Notes: generated from the sequence alone by a model not told the origin. Positions 38,460 through 47,617 are shown, numbered from the stretch's first letter. The stretch is 64,000 bases of DNA from Odoribacter sp. AF15-53 (GCF_003479425.1 NZ_QUHC01000001.1:620001-684000); one strand, 5' to 3'. Translations and numbers: made by a program.

Positions 38460-38533
38460 TTTTCTTTATTTTCTCCTTTCTGTTATATTCACAGGTGAAC
38501 TTGGAAAATGGGTGGGTGAAAAAAGATATTTTT
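38460..38533 (-). promoter_or_regulatory. fecR upstream spacer with TCACCCAC element (locus 2)
   Basis: Read on the minus strand, TCACCCAC (38519-38512) is followed by a TTTTCC phrase and an A/T-rich stretch to the fecR ATG, as in 4373-4438. The short minus-strand frame that ends at 38534 stops 14 nt before the element. In locus 1 the sigma gene stops 12 nt before it, so this looks like a retained sigma-fecR junction. Confidence 0.45.
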
Positions 38534-38614
38534 TTAGAAAATTTTTCTTTGGTGGGGTTTGAGGGGAAGTTGTTGGTGTATAAGTTGGTTGTATAAAAGG
38601 AGTTCTGGATAAAC
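38534..38614 (-). pseudogene. Possible 3' remnant of a lost ECF sigma gene
   Basis: The last 27 codons of a minus-strand frame (ending PELLLYNQLIHQQLPLKP, then HQRKIF and stop) occupy exactly the place where the end of a sigma gene is expected relative to the TCACCCAC element and fecR. No sigma domain remains upstream of it, because the sequence past about 38614 instead reads as part of a plus-strand broken gene. This is positional inference; the peptide is too short to assign by family. Confidence 0.35.
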
Positions 38615-39051
38615 AGTTAGCATTTCTGCTATAGTTGGATTCGTTATTCTAGAGGGTATATCTATTTCGGCGATGCGTCCTTTACATCCTTTATTGGCGG
38701 GTGTAAACCAGGAACACATAACTTTTGATAGGAGTGATCGTCCGAAACTTTATGAAGTGAAAATAAGAGATGCTAATGGTAACGAGTTGAGTGAAGATGT
38801 AATTGATAAATTACTTGAGGGGACGGATAGGAGTCTAAGACGTAAATGGATTACTGATAACATGAGGGCAAAAGGTTTCTTTAGTATATGATATTGCTAT
38901 CGATTTGAGAACTTTATTTGCTGTTTCTGTGAATAAGCATGAACCAGAGTTGAGGGTAAAGACGGTAGATAAATTAAAGCAAGATGGATGGGTAGGAGGA
39001 GAAAATGTTTTTGGGGATTGTTTGATAATGCTTGAACCTATCTTTGTCTAG
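38613..39051 (+). pseudogene. Broken gene of unknown family
   Basis: A plus-strand frame opens after a stop at 38610 and encodes MRPLHPLLAGVNQEHITFD from 38673, ending at 38889-38891 after KGFFSI. A second frame continues directly with YDIAIDLRTLFAVSV and ends at 39049-39051. Together they read as one protein of about 145 residues, truncated at its N-terminus and frameshifted once. I do not recognise the family. The fragment interrupts the place where a sigma gene should sit, so it may be the scar of an insertion. Confidence 0.5.
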
Positions 39052-39071
39052 CTTAGTTGATACCAAGTGAT

Positions 39072-39524
39072 TTAAATAGCATTTCGCGATGTTCTTTGAG
39101 ATGCTGGTGATATTTTAGTTCCATTCTCTTTGTAAAGTAAAAAAGCACATGCGGTAGCTGCAAATACGCTATAATCTAATGGCGCTTTTATATTCAAAGA
39201 GAACAACATAGAAAAAGCGAAAGTTAGTAATAAAATACCACTAAGAAGAGCAACCAAACGTTTTTGAAAACCTATTAATAACAGTATGCCGAGAATGATT
39301 TCTGCTATTGTGGCTGCCCAGGCAAATAGCGGTAACAAAATTTTTGGAACGCAGGGCAATAAAACTCCAGTGTAAGCGGTAAAACTTTTCATGTTTCCCC
39401 AAACAACATTTTCACTTCCCAATAAGGGAGTCCATAAACCTAAGCGGTCTGCAACTGCTGATAAGAACCCTAGGGCAATAGCTATGCGAGCAAACAAAGA
39501 AAAATAATCTATTTTTTTGACCAT
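39072..39524 (-). CDS. DoxX-family membrane protein
   Basis: About 150 residues from the ATG at 39522-39524 (MVKKIDYFSLFARIAIAL), chosen over an in-frame TTG 12 codons earlier. Four hydrophobic segments are visible, with DoxX-like phrases LFAWAATIAEIILGILLLIGF and SGILLLTFAFSMLF. DoxX-like proteins are inner-membrane proteins linked to redox stress or quinone metabolism, but function varies. It stands alone between the broken gene and a noncoding gap. Confidence 0.8.
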   Translation of the reverse strand: MVKKIDYFSLFARIAIALGFLSAVADRLGLWTPLLGSENVVWGNMKSFTAYTGVLLPCVPKILLPLFAWAATIAEIILGILLLIGFQKRLVALLSGILLLTFAFSMLFSLNIKAPLDYSVFAATACAFLLYKENGTKISPASQRTSRNAI

Positions 39525-39801
39525 ATAATTCGTGTTATAATTGTTGGTTTTCAGAATCAAGTAACAATTTTTGTTTATAAAACGGGTAAAAGAGGTTATA
39601 TGTTTCAGAGGGGATAGGTAAATGTGTCAATGATCGTACTGGAATTAAGTAGAATAGTAACTTTGACAATCTTCACATTTTCATCCGTGGCTATTAATTG
39701 AACTAGGTATAACAGGAAATCGTTGGATAGCTTGGAATTATTTTGTTGTCTTTTGATTTTATTGCTGGTAGTTTTCTTTTATTTTTGTCAAAAATGGAAA
39801 T
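39525..39801. other. Divergent intergenic region
   Basis: 277 bp of A/T-rich DNA between divergent genes. TATTTTTG at 39780-39787 matches the -7 promoter consensus for the winged-helix gene. No repeat or RNA structure stands out. Confidence 0.4.
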
Positions 39802-40854
39802 ATGATAACAGATATTCGATTGAGAAGTCAGCAGTTAGTGAATCCGGGTTTTGATGATCCTCGGGAGCTCGTGGCGTGGATGGGGGCGATTCAGGGGCAG
39901 GATTATAATATGGCGAAGTGGGCCGTTGGGGTGAGGTTGAAGAAGGCAAATTTGCAGAAGGTGGAGGAAGCGTTGGAAAAAGGGGAGATTTTGCGGACTC
40001 ACGTGATGCGTCCGACGTGGCATCTGGTGGCGGCTGAAGATATTCGTTGGATGATAAAATTGTCGGGTAGGCGGATAAAGTCGGCATACGAATCTTATTG
40101 GCGACATCATGAAATAACAGAAGAGTTACATGGTAAATGTAATGATTTGATCGTGGCCGCGTTGGAGGGTAACAAGAGTCTGACTCGTCAAGAAATCGGA
40201 GAGGTGTTGAGTCGGGCGGGTATTGTTGTTGATGATTCTCGGATCGGATGTTTCGTGGGACGGGCGGAAGTGGATGGGGTTATCTGTAGCGGGGTGGATA
40301 AAGGTAAGCAAAGGACTTATGCGTTGTTGGACGAGCGTGTCCCGGCAACGAGCGAGTTACATCGGGAGGAGGCGTTGGCAAAGTTGGCTATAAAATATTT
40401 CAGGAGTCATTCTCCTGCCAGTTTACAGGATTTTGTATGGTGGTCCGGGTTATCGGTGTCGGAGGCGAAACAGGCGATCGGGTTGATTGATGCGGAACTG
40501 ATCACGGAGCGTATGGAGGGGAACGATTGGTTTATTCATGAATCTTGTGGACGGAGGGTAAGGACGAAACGTGTTTTGCATTTGTTACCCTCTTATGACG
40601 AGTATCTTATTAGTTATAAAGATCGTTCGATGAGCATAAATCCGGAGTACTATGCCAAGGCTTTCAATACGTTCGGGTTATTTTATCCTGTGATTTTGTG
40701 TAACGGGAAGATTGTCGGAAATTGGAAAATGGTCAAAAGAAAACAGACGGTGATCGAGTCTTCGTTTTTCGTGCCGGATATTGATGTTGACGAGGAAGAG
40801 TTGAGTAAGGCAAAAGAGCGATTCAGGATATTTAATGATAAAGATAATGGATAA
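39802..40854 (+). CDS. Winged-helix DNA-binding protein of the AlkZ/HTH_42 superfamily
   Basis: A 350-aa protein matching the HTH_42 superfamily, which includes the interstrand-crosslink DNA glycosylase AlkZ and E. coli YcaQ. The N-terminal helix has IQGQDYNMAKWAV; the two glutamines (Gln31, Gln33) align with the QxQ catalytic motif of AlkZ-like enzymes. Other family phrases are RTHVMRPTWHLVAAEDIRW and LLPSYDEYLISYKDRS. It probably recognises or excises damaged bases. Its 3' end overlaps the PHP gene by 20 nt. Confidence 0.82.
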   Translation: MITDIRLRSQQLVNPGFDDPRELVAWMGAIQGQDYNMAKWAVGVRLKKANLQKVEEALEKGEILRTHVMRPTWHLVAAEDIRWMIKLSGRRIKSAYESYWRHHEITEELHGKCNDLIVAALEGNKSLTRQEIGEVLSRAGIVVDDSRIGCFVGRAEVDGVICSGVDKGKQRTYALLDERVPATSELHREEALAKLAIKYFRSHSPASLQDFVWWSGLSVSEAKQAIGLIDAELITERMEGNDWFIHESCGRRVRTKRVLHLLPSYDEYLISYKDRSMSINPEYYAKAFNTFGLFYPVILCNGKIVGNWKMVKRKQTVIESSFFVPDIDVDEEELSKAKERFRIFNDKDNG

Positions 40855-41767
40855 AATAGATTTACATATTCATTCCACGTATAGTAGCGACGGGGAATTG
40901 GAAGTTTTGCAGGTAGTGGGGGCATGTGTTGAGAATCGGGTGAATACGTTTTCGATTACGGATCATAACAGCGTGCGGGGAACTCGTGAAGCTATTGAGA
41001 TTGCTAGAGAACGGGCACTTGATTTTATACCGGGGATCGAGATTGATTGCGTGTTTAACGGGGTTGACTTGCATGTCTTGGGGTTTGGTGTTGACTGGCA
41101 AAGTCGGGATTTTGAGGAGTTGGAGAAAGATATTTCCCGGAAGGTGATGGATTCTTTCTCCGGTATGATTGATAATCTGGATCGCTTGGGGATAAAGGTG
41201 GATGCGGGAGAAGTTTTGAATAAGGCCGGGGAAAAACTTCCCACGGGTGAATTGATTGCGGAAGTTTTGCTAGGGGATAAAAAATACGAGTGTCCGGGGT
41301 TATTGCCTTACCAAGCGGGGGGAGCGAGGGGCGACATGCCGTATCTCAATTTTTATCATGATTTTTTCTCTCAGGGAAAGCCCGCGTACGTGAAGATTGA
41401 TTATATGGAGTATAAGGATGTGATAGAATTGATTATGGATAACGGGGGAATACCGGTTATAGCTCATCCTGGCTTGAATTTAAAGGGAAAAGAGGAGCTA
41501 GTTGAGAAATTACTGGATCGAGGGGCTTGTGGAATGGAGGTATTTAATAATTATCATGATGAACGTCAGATGGATTATTTTGCTCATGTCGTGCAACAGA
41601 GAAATTTATTGATGACGGGCGGGAGTGATTTTCACGGTAAGACGAAACCGCTTATCCGGATAGGAGAGTACAAGAGGGATGAACGATACATGGAATATTT
41701 ACAAGATAGTGTCTTGAAATTAAAGAGGCAGGTTGTTACGTCTGTGAATTTGGATTCGAGAGAATGA
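40835..41767 (+). CDS. PHP-domain phosphoesterase
   Basis: A 310-aa protein with the PHP metal sites: DLHIHSTYSSDG, ITDHNSVRG, PGIEID, IPVIAHPG and GGSDFHGK. This suits the YciV-type 3',5'-nucleotide phosphatase or RNase branch. Start choice is between ATG 40835 and ATG 40847 (MDKIDLHIH), and either overlaps the winged-helix gene. Its 3' end overlaps the end of the convergent sigma gene by 32 nt. Confidence 0.88.
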   Translation: MIKIMDKIDLHIHSTYSSDGELEVLQVVGACVENRVNTFSITDHNSVRGTREAIEIARERALDFIPGIEIDCVFNGVDLHVLGFGVDWQSRDFEELEKDISRKVMDSFSGMIDNLDRLGIKVDAGEVLNKAGEKLPTGELIAEVLLGDKKYECPGLLPYQAGGARGDMPYLNFYHDFFSQGKPAYVKIDYMEYKDVIELIMDNGGIPVIAHPGLNLKGKEELVEKLLDRGACGMEVFNNYHDERQMDYFAHVVQQRNLLMTGGSDFHGKTKPLIRIGEYKRDERYMEYLQDSVLKLKRQVVTSVNLDSRE

Positions 41768-42290
41768 GCAGTAGCAGGGAAGCGGGAAATTCCTCCCGTA
41801 AGGTTTTTAGACCAAGGGAGATATGGGTTTTCACGGTGTTGACGGAAATGTTGAGTTCTTCAGCGATTTCTTTGTATTTTTTACACTCTATGAAACAGAG
41901 TTGCATGACTTGTGAGCAGCGTTCGGGGAGATGGTTGATTCGCTCCATGATCTGTTCAATAAGCTCTTCTCGTGCGGAATCGTCGGAAAGGGTATAGGTC
42001 GGATCATCGGCAAGATGCTGCTGCATGTGAGTATGTCGGATTTTTTGATGTTCCAGGTAATTGAGGGCCCGGTTTCGGGTGAGATTGAGCAGGTAGGGAA
42101 GTATGGGACGGGAGAAATCGACCGAGTTCCAGTGGTTCCATAGACTGAGAAAGGCGTCATGAACAATATCCTTGGAGGCATCCAAGTCATTTACTAGACT
42201 CATGGCGTGGAAGCAAAGCGTCCGGTAATGTTGTTTGAATATTTGCTCGAAAGTCGAGCAGGCCTGTTTGTTAGTTTGCACACGTTCCAT
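41736..42290 (-). CDS. ECF-family sigma factor without an adjacent anti-sigma gene
   Basis: A 184-aa protein with region 2 (about 12-80: FEQIFKQHYRTLCFHAMSLV, DIVHDAFLSLWNHW) and region 4 (about 118-165: LPERCSQVMQLCFIE, ELNISVNTVKTHI). It looks like the sigma factors of SusCD loci, yet no fecR follows it on its strand. The nearest fecR is 3.3 kb downstream, behind unrelated genes, and no TCACCCAC element follows its stop. It may serve that fecR at a distance or be independent. Confidence 0.9.
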   Translation of the reverse strand: MERVQTNKQACSTFEQIFKQHYRTLCFHAMSLVNDLDASKDIVHDAFLSLWNHWNSVDFSRPILPYLLNLTRNRALNYLEHQKIRHTHMQQHLADDPTYTLSDDSAREELIEQIMERINHLPERCSQVMQLCFIECKKYKEIAEELNISVNTVKTHISLGLKTLREEFPASLLLLILSNPNSQT

Positions 42291-42374
42291 GTTTCAACAT
42301 TGGTTATTCGCAAAGTTAGAATAAATGAGAATAAAAACAAAATAGCTTCTAGTACGTATTCCTGTTTTTTTAGT

Positions 42375-42382
42375 TAATTTTG
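42375..42382 (+). promoter_or_regulatory. Candidate -7 promoter element
   Basis: TAATTTTG matches TAnnTTTG and lies 18 nt before the transporter ATG at 42401. The -33 element is not clear. Confidence 0.35.
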
Positions 42383-42400
42383 ACATCCAAAGAGAAGATT

Positions 42401-44071
42401 ATGGAATGGTTGACTAGTTTATTGACGGAACATTCGGTGATACAGGCAGTAATCGTTGTATCGCTGGTGTCGGCGGTGGGGTTGGCATTGGGGAAAATCA
42501 GCATGTGGGGCGTGTCCTTGGGAGTGACGTTTGTGTTTTTTGCGGGGATTATGGCGGGACATCTCGGGTTGTCGATTGATCCGCAGATGTTGAATTACGC
42601 CGAGAGTTTCGGGTTGATTATTTTCGTTTACGCGTTGGGATTGCAGGTTGGGCCCGGTTTTTTCTCTTCCTTGGGGAAGGGAGGCTTGAAGTTGAATATG
42701 CTGGCGATGCTGGTCGTGTTGTTGGGAATCGTGATGACGTTGGGATTTCATTGGACAACTGGGGTGTCGCTGCCGGATATGATGGGAATTCTGAGCGGGG
42801 CGGTGACGAACACGCCAGCTTTGGGAGCCGCTCAGCAGACGTTGAAGCAGTTGAATGATCCCGCTATTCAACAATCGGATATGGCGTTGGGATGTGCCGT
42901 AGCTTATCCGTTGGGTGTTGTCGGGGTGATTCTTGCCATTATTTTTGTCCGTAAACTTTTTGCTTCTAGTATTTTCTTCAAAAAGGAGAATGAGGATAAA
43001 CATAAGAAGACGGTGGTGATGGGATTTCTCGTGAGTAATCCGGGAGTGATCGGGAAGACAATTCAGGAGATCGCCCGACAATCGGCCAAGAAATTCGTTG
43101 TATCCCGGTTATGGCGGGAGGATAAAGCGATTATTCCAGCTTCCGATACGTTGGTGAAAGAGGGGGATTGTTTGTTGGCAATCACGACGGAGGGGGATGT
43201 CGAGGCGTTGGCCATGCTGATCGGGCAACGGGACGCGAGGGATTGGAATAAGGAAGATATTGATTGGGACACGATTGATAGCCAACTGGTGTCGCATCGT
43301 ATCGTGATCACTCGTCCCGAAATTAACGGGAAACGATTGGGAGCGTTACGGTTGAGGAACCTGTACGGGATTAACATTACCCGCATTTACCGGGCGGGAA
43401 TCGTGTTGCTGCCTACGCCTGATTTGACCTTACAGGTGGGTGACCGTCTGACGGTAGTCGGGGAGGAAGCGGCGATTGCTAACGTGGAGAAGGTGGTGGG
43501 TAATGCCGTGAAGGATTTGGATGAGCCGAATCTGGTGGCTATTTTCATCGGGATGGTGTTAGGATTGTTGCTCGGATCGGTTCCTTTGACTATTCCGGGA
43601 ATCAGTTTACCGGTGAAGTTAGGATTGGCGGGAGGGCCGATAGTCATGGGAATTCTCGTGGGTGCGTTCGGTCCCCGGATTCACATGGTTACTTACACGA
43701 CGATTAGTGCCAACTTGATGCTTCGGGCTTTGGGACTTTCCATGTATCTTGCCTGTCTGGGACTTGATGCGGGGACTCATTTCTTCGAAACAGTATTCCG
43801 CCCGGAAGGGGCGCTGTGGGTGGCTTTGGGATTTGCGATTACGGTAGTTCCGGTGTTGTTGGTGGCGGTCATCTCGATCAAGTGGTTGAAAATAGATTTC
43901 GGTTCGATAACCGGTATGTTGTGTGGGAGTATGGCAAACCCGATGGCTCTGAATTACGTGAATACCACGATAGAGAGTGATACCCCTTCGGTAGCCTATG
44001 CGACGGTTTACCCGTTGACGATGTTCATGCGGGTGATTATGGCCCAGGTGATATTGATGTTATTTCTGTAA
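42401..44071 (+). CDS. AspT/YidE-family transporter with two RCK_C domains
   Basis: A 556-aa protein from the ATG at 42401, which has AGAGAAG in front of it; an in-frame TTG lies seven codons earlier. Two membrane halves, each of about five segments, flank a soluble middle part with two RCK_C/TrkA_C domains (about 200-280 and 285-365; VVSRLWREDKAIIPASDTLVKEGD and VGDRLTVVGEE). This is the aspartate:alanine exchanger family, to which E. coli YidE and YbjL also belong. The substrate is probably a dicarboxylate or amino acid but is not determined by sequence. Confidence 0.87.
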   Translation: MEWLTSLLTEHSVIQAVIVVSLVSAVGLALGKISMWGVSLGVTFVFFAGIMAGHLGLSIDPQMLNYAESFGLIIFVYALGLQVGPGFFSSLGKGGLKLNMLAMLVVLLGIVMTLGFHWTTGVSLPDMMGILSGAVTNTPALGAAQQTLKQLNDPAIQQSDMALGCAVAYPLGVVGVILAIIFVRKLFASSIFFKKENEDKHKKTVVMGFLVSNPGVIGKTIQEIARQSAKKFVVSRLWREDKAIIPASDTLVKEGDCLLAITTEGDVEALAMLIGQRDARDWNKEDIDWDTIDSQLVSHRIVITRPEINGKRLGALRLRNLYGINITRIYRAGIVLLPTPDLTLQVGDRLTVVGEEAAIANVEKVVGNAVKDLDEPNLVAIFIGMVLGLLLGSVPLTIPGISLPVKLGLAGGPIVMGILVGAFGPRIHMVTYTTISANLMLRALGLSMYLACLGLDAGTHFFETVFRPEGALWVALGFAITVVPVLLVAVISIKWLKIDFGSITGMLCGSMANPMALNYVNTTIESDTPSVAYATVYPLTMFMRVIMAQVILMLFL

Positions 44072-44238
44072 GTCGGGGAAAAATCCTCGTAATTCGTCAA
44101 TGTATCTGACGATTTCTTGTGAAAATGTTAAAATAATATAGAATGGTGGTATGGGATTTGATGCCATTATTTGTTATTAGTGGTTAGTATGTAACTTAAC
44201 GTTACGGTATTCGTAAACATATATTCAAATCATGTGAA

Positions 44239-46467
44239 ATGTTAGGAAAAGAGAATCATATAAAAGAGACTTTTCAGGTTTTGGGCATGAGCTGTGCCGT
44301 TTGCGCTTTAAATGTGGAAACGACACTCAATGCCCAAAAGGGGGTTTACGGGGCAAAGGTAAATTTTGCCGGGTCCACGGTTCTGGTGGATTACAACCCG
44401 CGAGAGGTGACCCCGGCGGAACTTCAAAAAGCGGTGGAGGCTTCGGGATATGAACTGGTGGTGGAGAATACGGAAGACGTGGAACAGGCCGATCGTTTGC
44501 AACGAGAGGAGTTTCTTGCCCTGAAGCGAAAGACAATAGGGGCTATCGTGTTGGCAATACCCGTGTTCGTGATTGGTATGTTCTTTATGCACATGCCTTA
44601 CGGGAATTGGATCATGCTTGCTTTTACAGTCCCGGTGATGGCGTTTTTTGGAAGGGACTTTTTTGTTCATGCTTACCTGCAATTAAAACATGGACGAGCG
44701 AATATGGATACGCTAGTGGCTGTAAGCACTGGCGTGGCTTTTTTGTTCAGCCTGTTTAACACGATATGGCCGAAGTATTGGACGAGTCGGGGATTGGAAG
44801 CTCATGTGTACTATGAGGCGGCAGCCGTGATTATCGCATTGATTTTGTTAGGGCGTTTGCTGGAGGCCAAGGCGAAATTCAGTACCTCCACGGCGATCAA
44901 GAAGCTGATGGGGTTACAACCTAAGACGGTAGTTAAAATTTTAGCTGATGGTAGCGAGATAGAAGTGCCAATCCGGGAAGTCATGGTAGGTGATACTTTG
45001 GTCGTGAAACCCGGGGAGAAAATCCCCGTGGACGGGGAGGTCACGGAAGGGGCTTCGTTCGTGAACGAGAGCATGATTACGGGCGAGTCGATACCCGTGG
45101 AGAAGGTGAAAGGGCAACTCGTGTATGCCGGAACGATCAACGAGAAGGGAAGTTTCCGCTTCCGTGCCGATAAGGTGGGGGGAGAAACCGTTCTGGCGAA
45201 TATTATTCGTATGGTGCAGGAGGCCCAGGGAAGTAAAGCTCCCGTGCAGAAGTTGGTGGACCGTATCGCCGGGATATTTGTTCCGGTGGTGATGGGAATT
45301 GCGGTGGTCACTTTTATCGTGTGGATGTTGATCGGGGGCGACTTGGCTTTCACGCATGCCTTGCTGACTTCGATAACGGTATTGGTTATTGCTTGCCCGT
45401 GTGCCTTGGGATTGGCAACGCCGACGGCTATTATGGTTGGAATCGGTAAAGGGGCGGAACATAATATATTGATCAAGGATGCGGAAAGTCTTGAGTTGAT
45501 GTATAAGGTGAATGTTATCGTGCTGGACAAGACCGGGACGATTACGGAAGGAAAGCCTGTTGTGACGGATATTCACTGGACTTCGGGAGCCGAGGCTATG
45601 CGAGAGATTTCAATCCTGTTAGAAATCGAGAGGCGTTCGGAGCATCCGCTGGCTGATGCTGTGGTACAGAAATTTCGTGATTTTACCGTGAATGATGTCA
45701 CGATTTCGGATTTCGAGAACCAGACCGGGAAAGGAGTCACGGCAAAAGTCGGTACGGGGGTCTATCTTGTCGGGAATAGGGCTTTGCTGGAGGCTAATGG
45801 CATGACCTTGCAGGAGGAGAACGAGAAGCTTGCTATCCGGTGGGAAGGCAACGGTAAGACGGTTGTCTTTTTTGCCGGGGAAGGTCGGGTGCTGGCGTTA
45901 ATAGCTATTGCCGATAAGATCAAGGATAGTTCCCGGCAAGCCGTGGCCACGCTCCACGAGAAAGGGATCGAGGTGTACATGCTCACCGGGGATAATGCGT
46001 TAACGGCTCGTGCCGTGGCGGATCAGGTGGGAATCCGTCATTTCAAGGCGGAGGTGATGCCGGGGGAGAAGGCCAATTTCGTGGAAGCTTTGCAGCACGG
46101 GAGTAAGGTGGTTGCCATGGTGGGAGACGGGATTAACGATTCGCAAGCGTTAGCTCAGGCTGACGTGAGTATTGCCATGGGTAAGGGGTCAGATATAGCC
46201 ATGGACGTGGCCAAAGTGACGTTGATTACCTCCGACCTGAACGTGATTCCTCGCGCAATAGCTCTTTCTCATCAAACGGTGCGGGCAATCCGGCAGAATT
46301 TGTTTTGGGCGTTTATTTACAATATAATCGGTATTCCTTTGGCGGCGGGGGTGTTATACGGGATCAACGGCTTTTTATTAAACCCGATGATTGCGGCTGC
46401 AGCAATGGCATTCAGTTCTGTGTCCGTGGTAACTAATAGTTTGAGGATTAAATGGAAGAAAATATGA
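44239..46467 (+). CDS. copA: Copper-type P1B ATPase
   Basis: A 742-aa protein. One N-terminal heavy-metal-associated domain has GMSCAVC (Cys19, Cys22). The membrane metal site is CPC (Cys386, Cys388), followed by the phosphorylation site DKTGT (Asp430), the SEHPLADA histidine-proline motif and the hinge GDGINDSQALAQAD. The motifs fit Cu(I) export. The next gene encodes a separate small HMA protein. The short HMA gene and yaaA follow closely on the same strand. Confidence 0.95.
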   Translation: MLGKENHIKETFQVLGMSCAVCALNVETTLNAQKGVYGAKVNFAGSTVLVDYNPREVTPAELQKAVEASGYELVVENTEDVEQADRLQREEFLALKRKTIGAIVLAIPVFVIGMFFMHMPYGNWIMLAFTVPVMAFFGRDFFVHAYLQLKHGRANMDTLVAVSTGVAFLFSLFNTIWPKYWTSRGLEAHVYYEAAAVIIALILLGRLLEAKAKFSTSTAIKKLMGLQPKTVVKILADGSEIEVPIREVMVGDTLVVKPGEKIPVDGEVTEGASFVNESMITGESIPVEKVKGQLVYAGTINEKGSFRFRADKVGGETVLANIIRMVQEAQGSKAPVQKLVDRIAGIFVPVVMGIAVVTFIVWMLIGGDLAFTHALLTSITVLVIACPCALGLATPTAIMVGIGKGAEHNILIKDAESLELMYKVNVIVLDKTGTITEGKPVVTDIHWTSGAEAMREISILLEIERRSEHPLADAVVQKFRDFTVNDVTISDFENQTGKGVTAKVGTGVYLVGNRALLEANGMTLQEENEKLAIRWEGNGKTVVFFAGEGRVLALIAIADKIKDSSRQAVATLHEKGIEVYMLTGDNALTARAVADQVGIRHFKAEVMPGEKANFVEALQHGSKVVAMVGDGINDSQALAQADVSIAMGKGSDIAMDVAKVTLITSDLNVIPRAIALSHQTVRAIRQNLFWAFIYNIIGIPLAAGVLYGINGFLLNPMIAAAAMAFSSVSVVTNSLRIKWKKI

Positions 46468-46496
46468 CTATTATATAAACCAATAAAAAAAGCGAC

Positions 46497-46712
46497 ATGG
46501 AAAGGAAGTTTAAATTCAGGACAACGTTAAAATGCAGTGGCTGCGTATCGAAAGTCACCCCGTTTTTGAATAGTATGAAAGATGTTATGGAATGGAGTGT
46601 TGATTTGCAACATCCGGATAAGGTGTTGACCGTTACGTTGAAGACCGGAGACACGCGTTCTGTCAGGAAAGCGTTCGAGGGGGTAGGGTATAAAATTGAA
46701 GAAATCAGGTAG
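46497..46712 (+). CDS. Small heavy-metal-associated domain protein
   Basis: A 71-aa protein with one HMA-like domain and the metal site KCSGC (Cys13, Cys16), ending in GVGYKIEEI. It lies 29 nt after copA. A copper chaperone feeding CopA is the natural reading. The usual GMxC start of the motif is replaced by TLKC, so metal preference could differ. Confidence 0.82.
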   Translation: MERKFKFRTTLKCSGCVSKVTPFLNSMKDVMEWSVDLQHPDKVLTVTLKTGDTRSVRKAFEGVGYKIEEIR

Positions 46713-46715
46713 GCT

Positions 46716-47486
46716 ATGTTAATTATTTTATCACCGGCAAAGACCATGGATATGTCCGTGGAGGAACGGGAGCTTCCGGGAACGGCCCCGGAATATGCGG
46801 AAGAAGCGGAGTATCTGGCCGAGCGGATGCGGCGGTTTTCTGCATCGGATTTAGAGAAGATGTTGAAAATCAGTGATAAATTGGCAAAGGAGAATTACGA
46901 GCGTTATCAGCGATTTGGATCGCTTTCGAATCCCCGTAAACAGGCGTTACTGGCTTATAATGGGAGTGTGTTCAAGGCGATTGATCCGGCTTCGTTTTCC
47001 CTGGATGATCTGAAATACGCTCAAGATCGGCTTCGGATAATCTCCACGCTTTACGGTTTGGTACGTCCGTTAGATTTGATTCAAGCCTACCGAATTGCAT
47101 TTGCCGTGAAATTGAACGATTCGGCGAAGGGGAATTTGTATGATTACTGGATTCCGAAATTAACTGCTCCATTATTGGAATCTGTCCGTAAGGCGGGTGG
47201 TGTGTTGGTGAATCTTGCCAGTATGGATATCCAAGGTGCGCTGCAAATGGAAGAGTTGCGAAAACAAGTGACGGTTATAACACCGGAATTTCAGGAGTGG
47301 CGTGATGGTAAATACGAGACCGTGCGTACCTATGCGAAGATAGCTAGGGGGATTATGACGCGGTATATTATTTTAAATCGTGTTGAGGATACCGAAGAGT
47401 TGAAGGCTTTCAGTTGGAACGGGTATACGTTTAATGCCGGAATTTCGGATCTGGAACGTTATATTTTTACGCGGGAGAAGAAATAG
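46716..47486 (+). CDS. yaaA: Peroxide stress protein YaaA
   Basis: A 256-aa protein of the YaaA/DUF328 family. It begins MLIILSPAKTMDM and has LLAYNGSVFKAID, RIISTLYGLVRPLDLIQAYR and LVNLASMDIQGA. In E. coli the protein lowers free iron during peroxide stress and binds DNA. It starts 3 nt after the HMA gene, so metal export and iron-linked stress defence are probably co-expressed. Confidence 0.94.
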   Translation: MLIILSPAKTMDMSVEERELPGTAPEYAEEAEYLAERMRRFSASDLEKMLKISDKLAKENYERYQRFGSLSNPRKQALLAYNGSVFKAIDPASFSLDDLKYAQDRLRIISTLYGLVRPLDLIQAYRIAFAVKLNDSAKGNLYDYWIPKLTAPLLESVRKAGGVLVNLASMDIQGALQMEELRKQVTVITPEFQEWRDGKYETVRTYAKIARGIMTRYIILNRVEDTEELKAFSWNGYTFNAGISDLERYIFTREKK

Positions 47487-47495
47487 GAGGGGAAG

Positions 47496-47540
47496 GTTGC
47501 AGGTCCCAATTTCATGTTGCCTCCCAACCTGCAACTTTTT
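47496..47540 (+). terminator. Terminator after yaaA
   Basis: GTTGCAGGT (47496-47504) pairs perfectly with ACCTGCAAC (47527-47535) across a 22-nt loop, followed by TTTTT. It ends the copA-HMA-yaaA unit. Confidence 0.8.
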
Positions 47541-47617
47541 GTAAAATATTTAGCACGCAAGGAAACAAAAATGATCGTTTTCGGGTATATCTACTATAAT
47601 GTAAATCAAGTTTAGCC

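Noticed and set aside
38008..38562. 184-codon plus-strand frame opposite the second fecR
   Set aside because: It is Ser/Cys-rich low-quality coding opposite a clear FecR protein.
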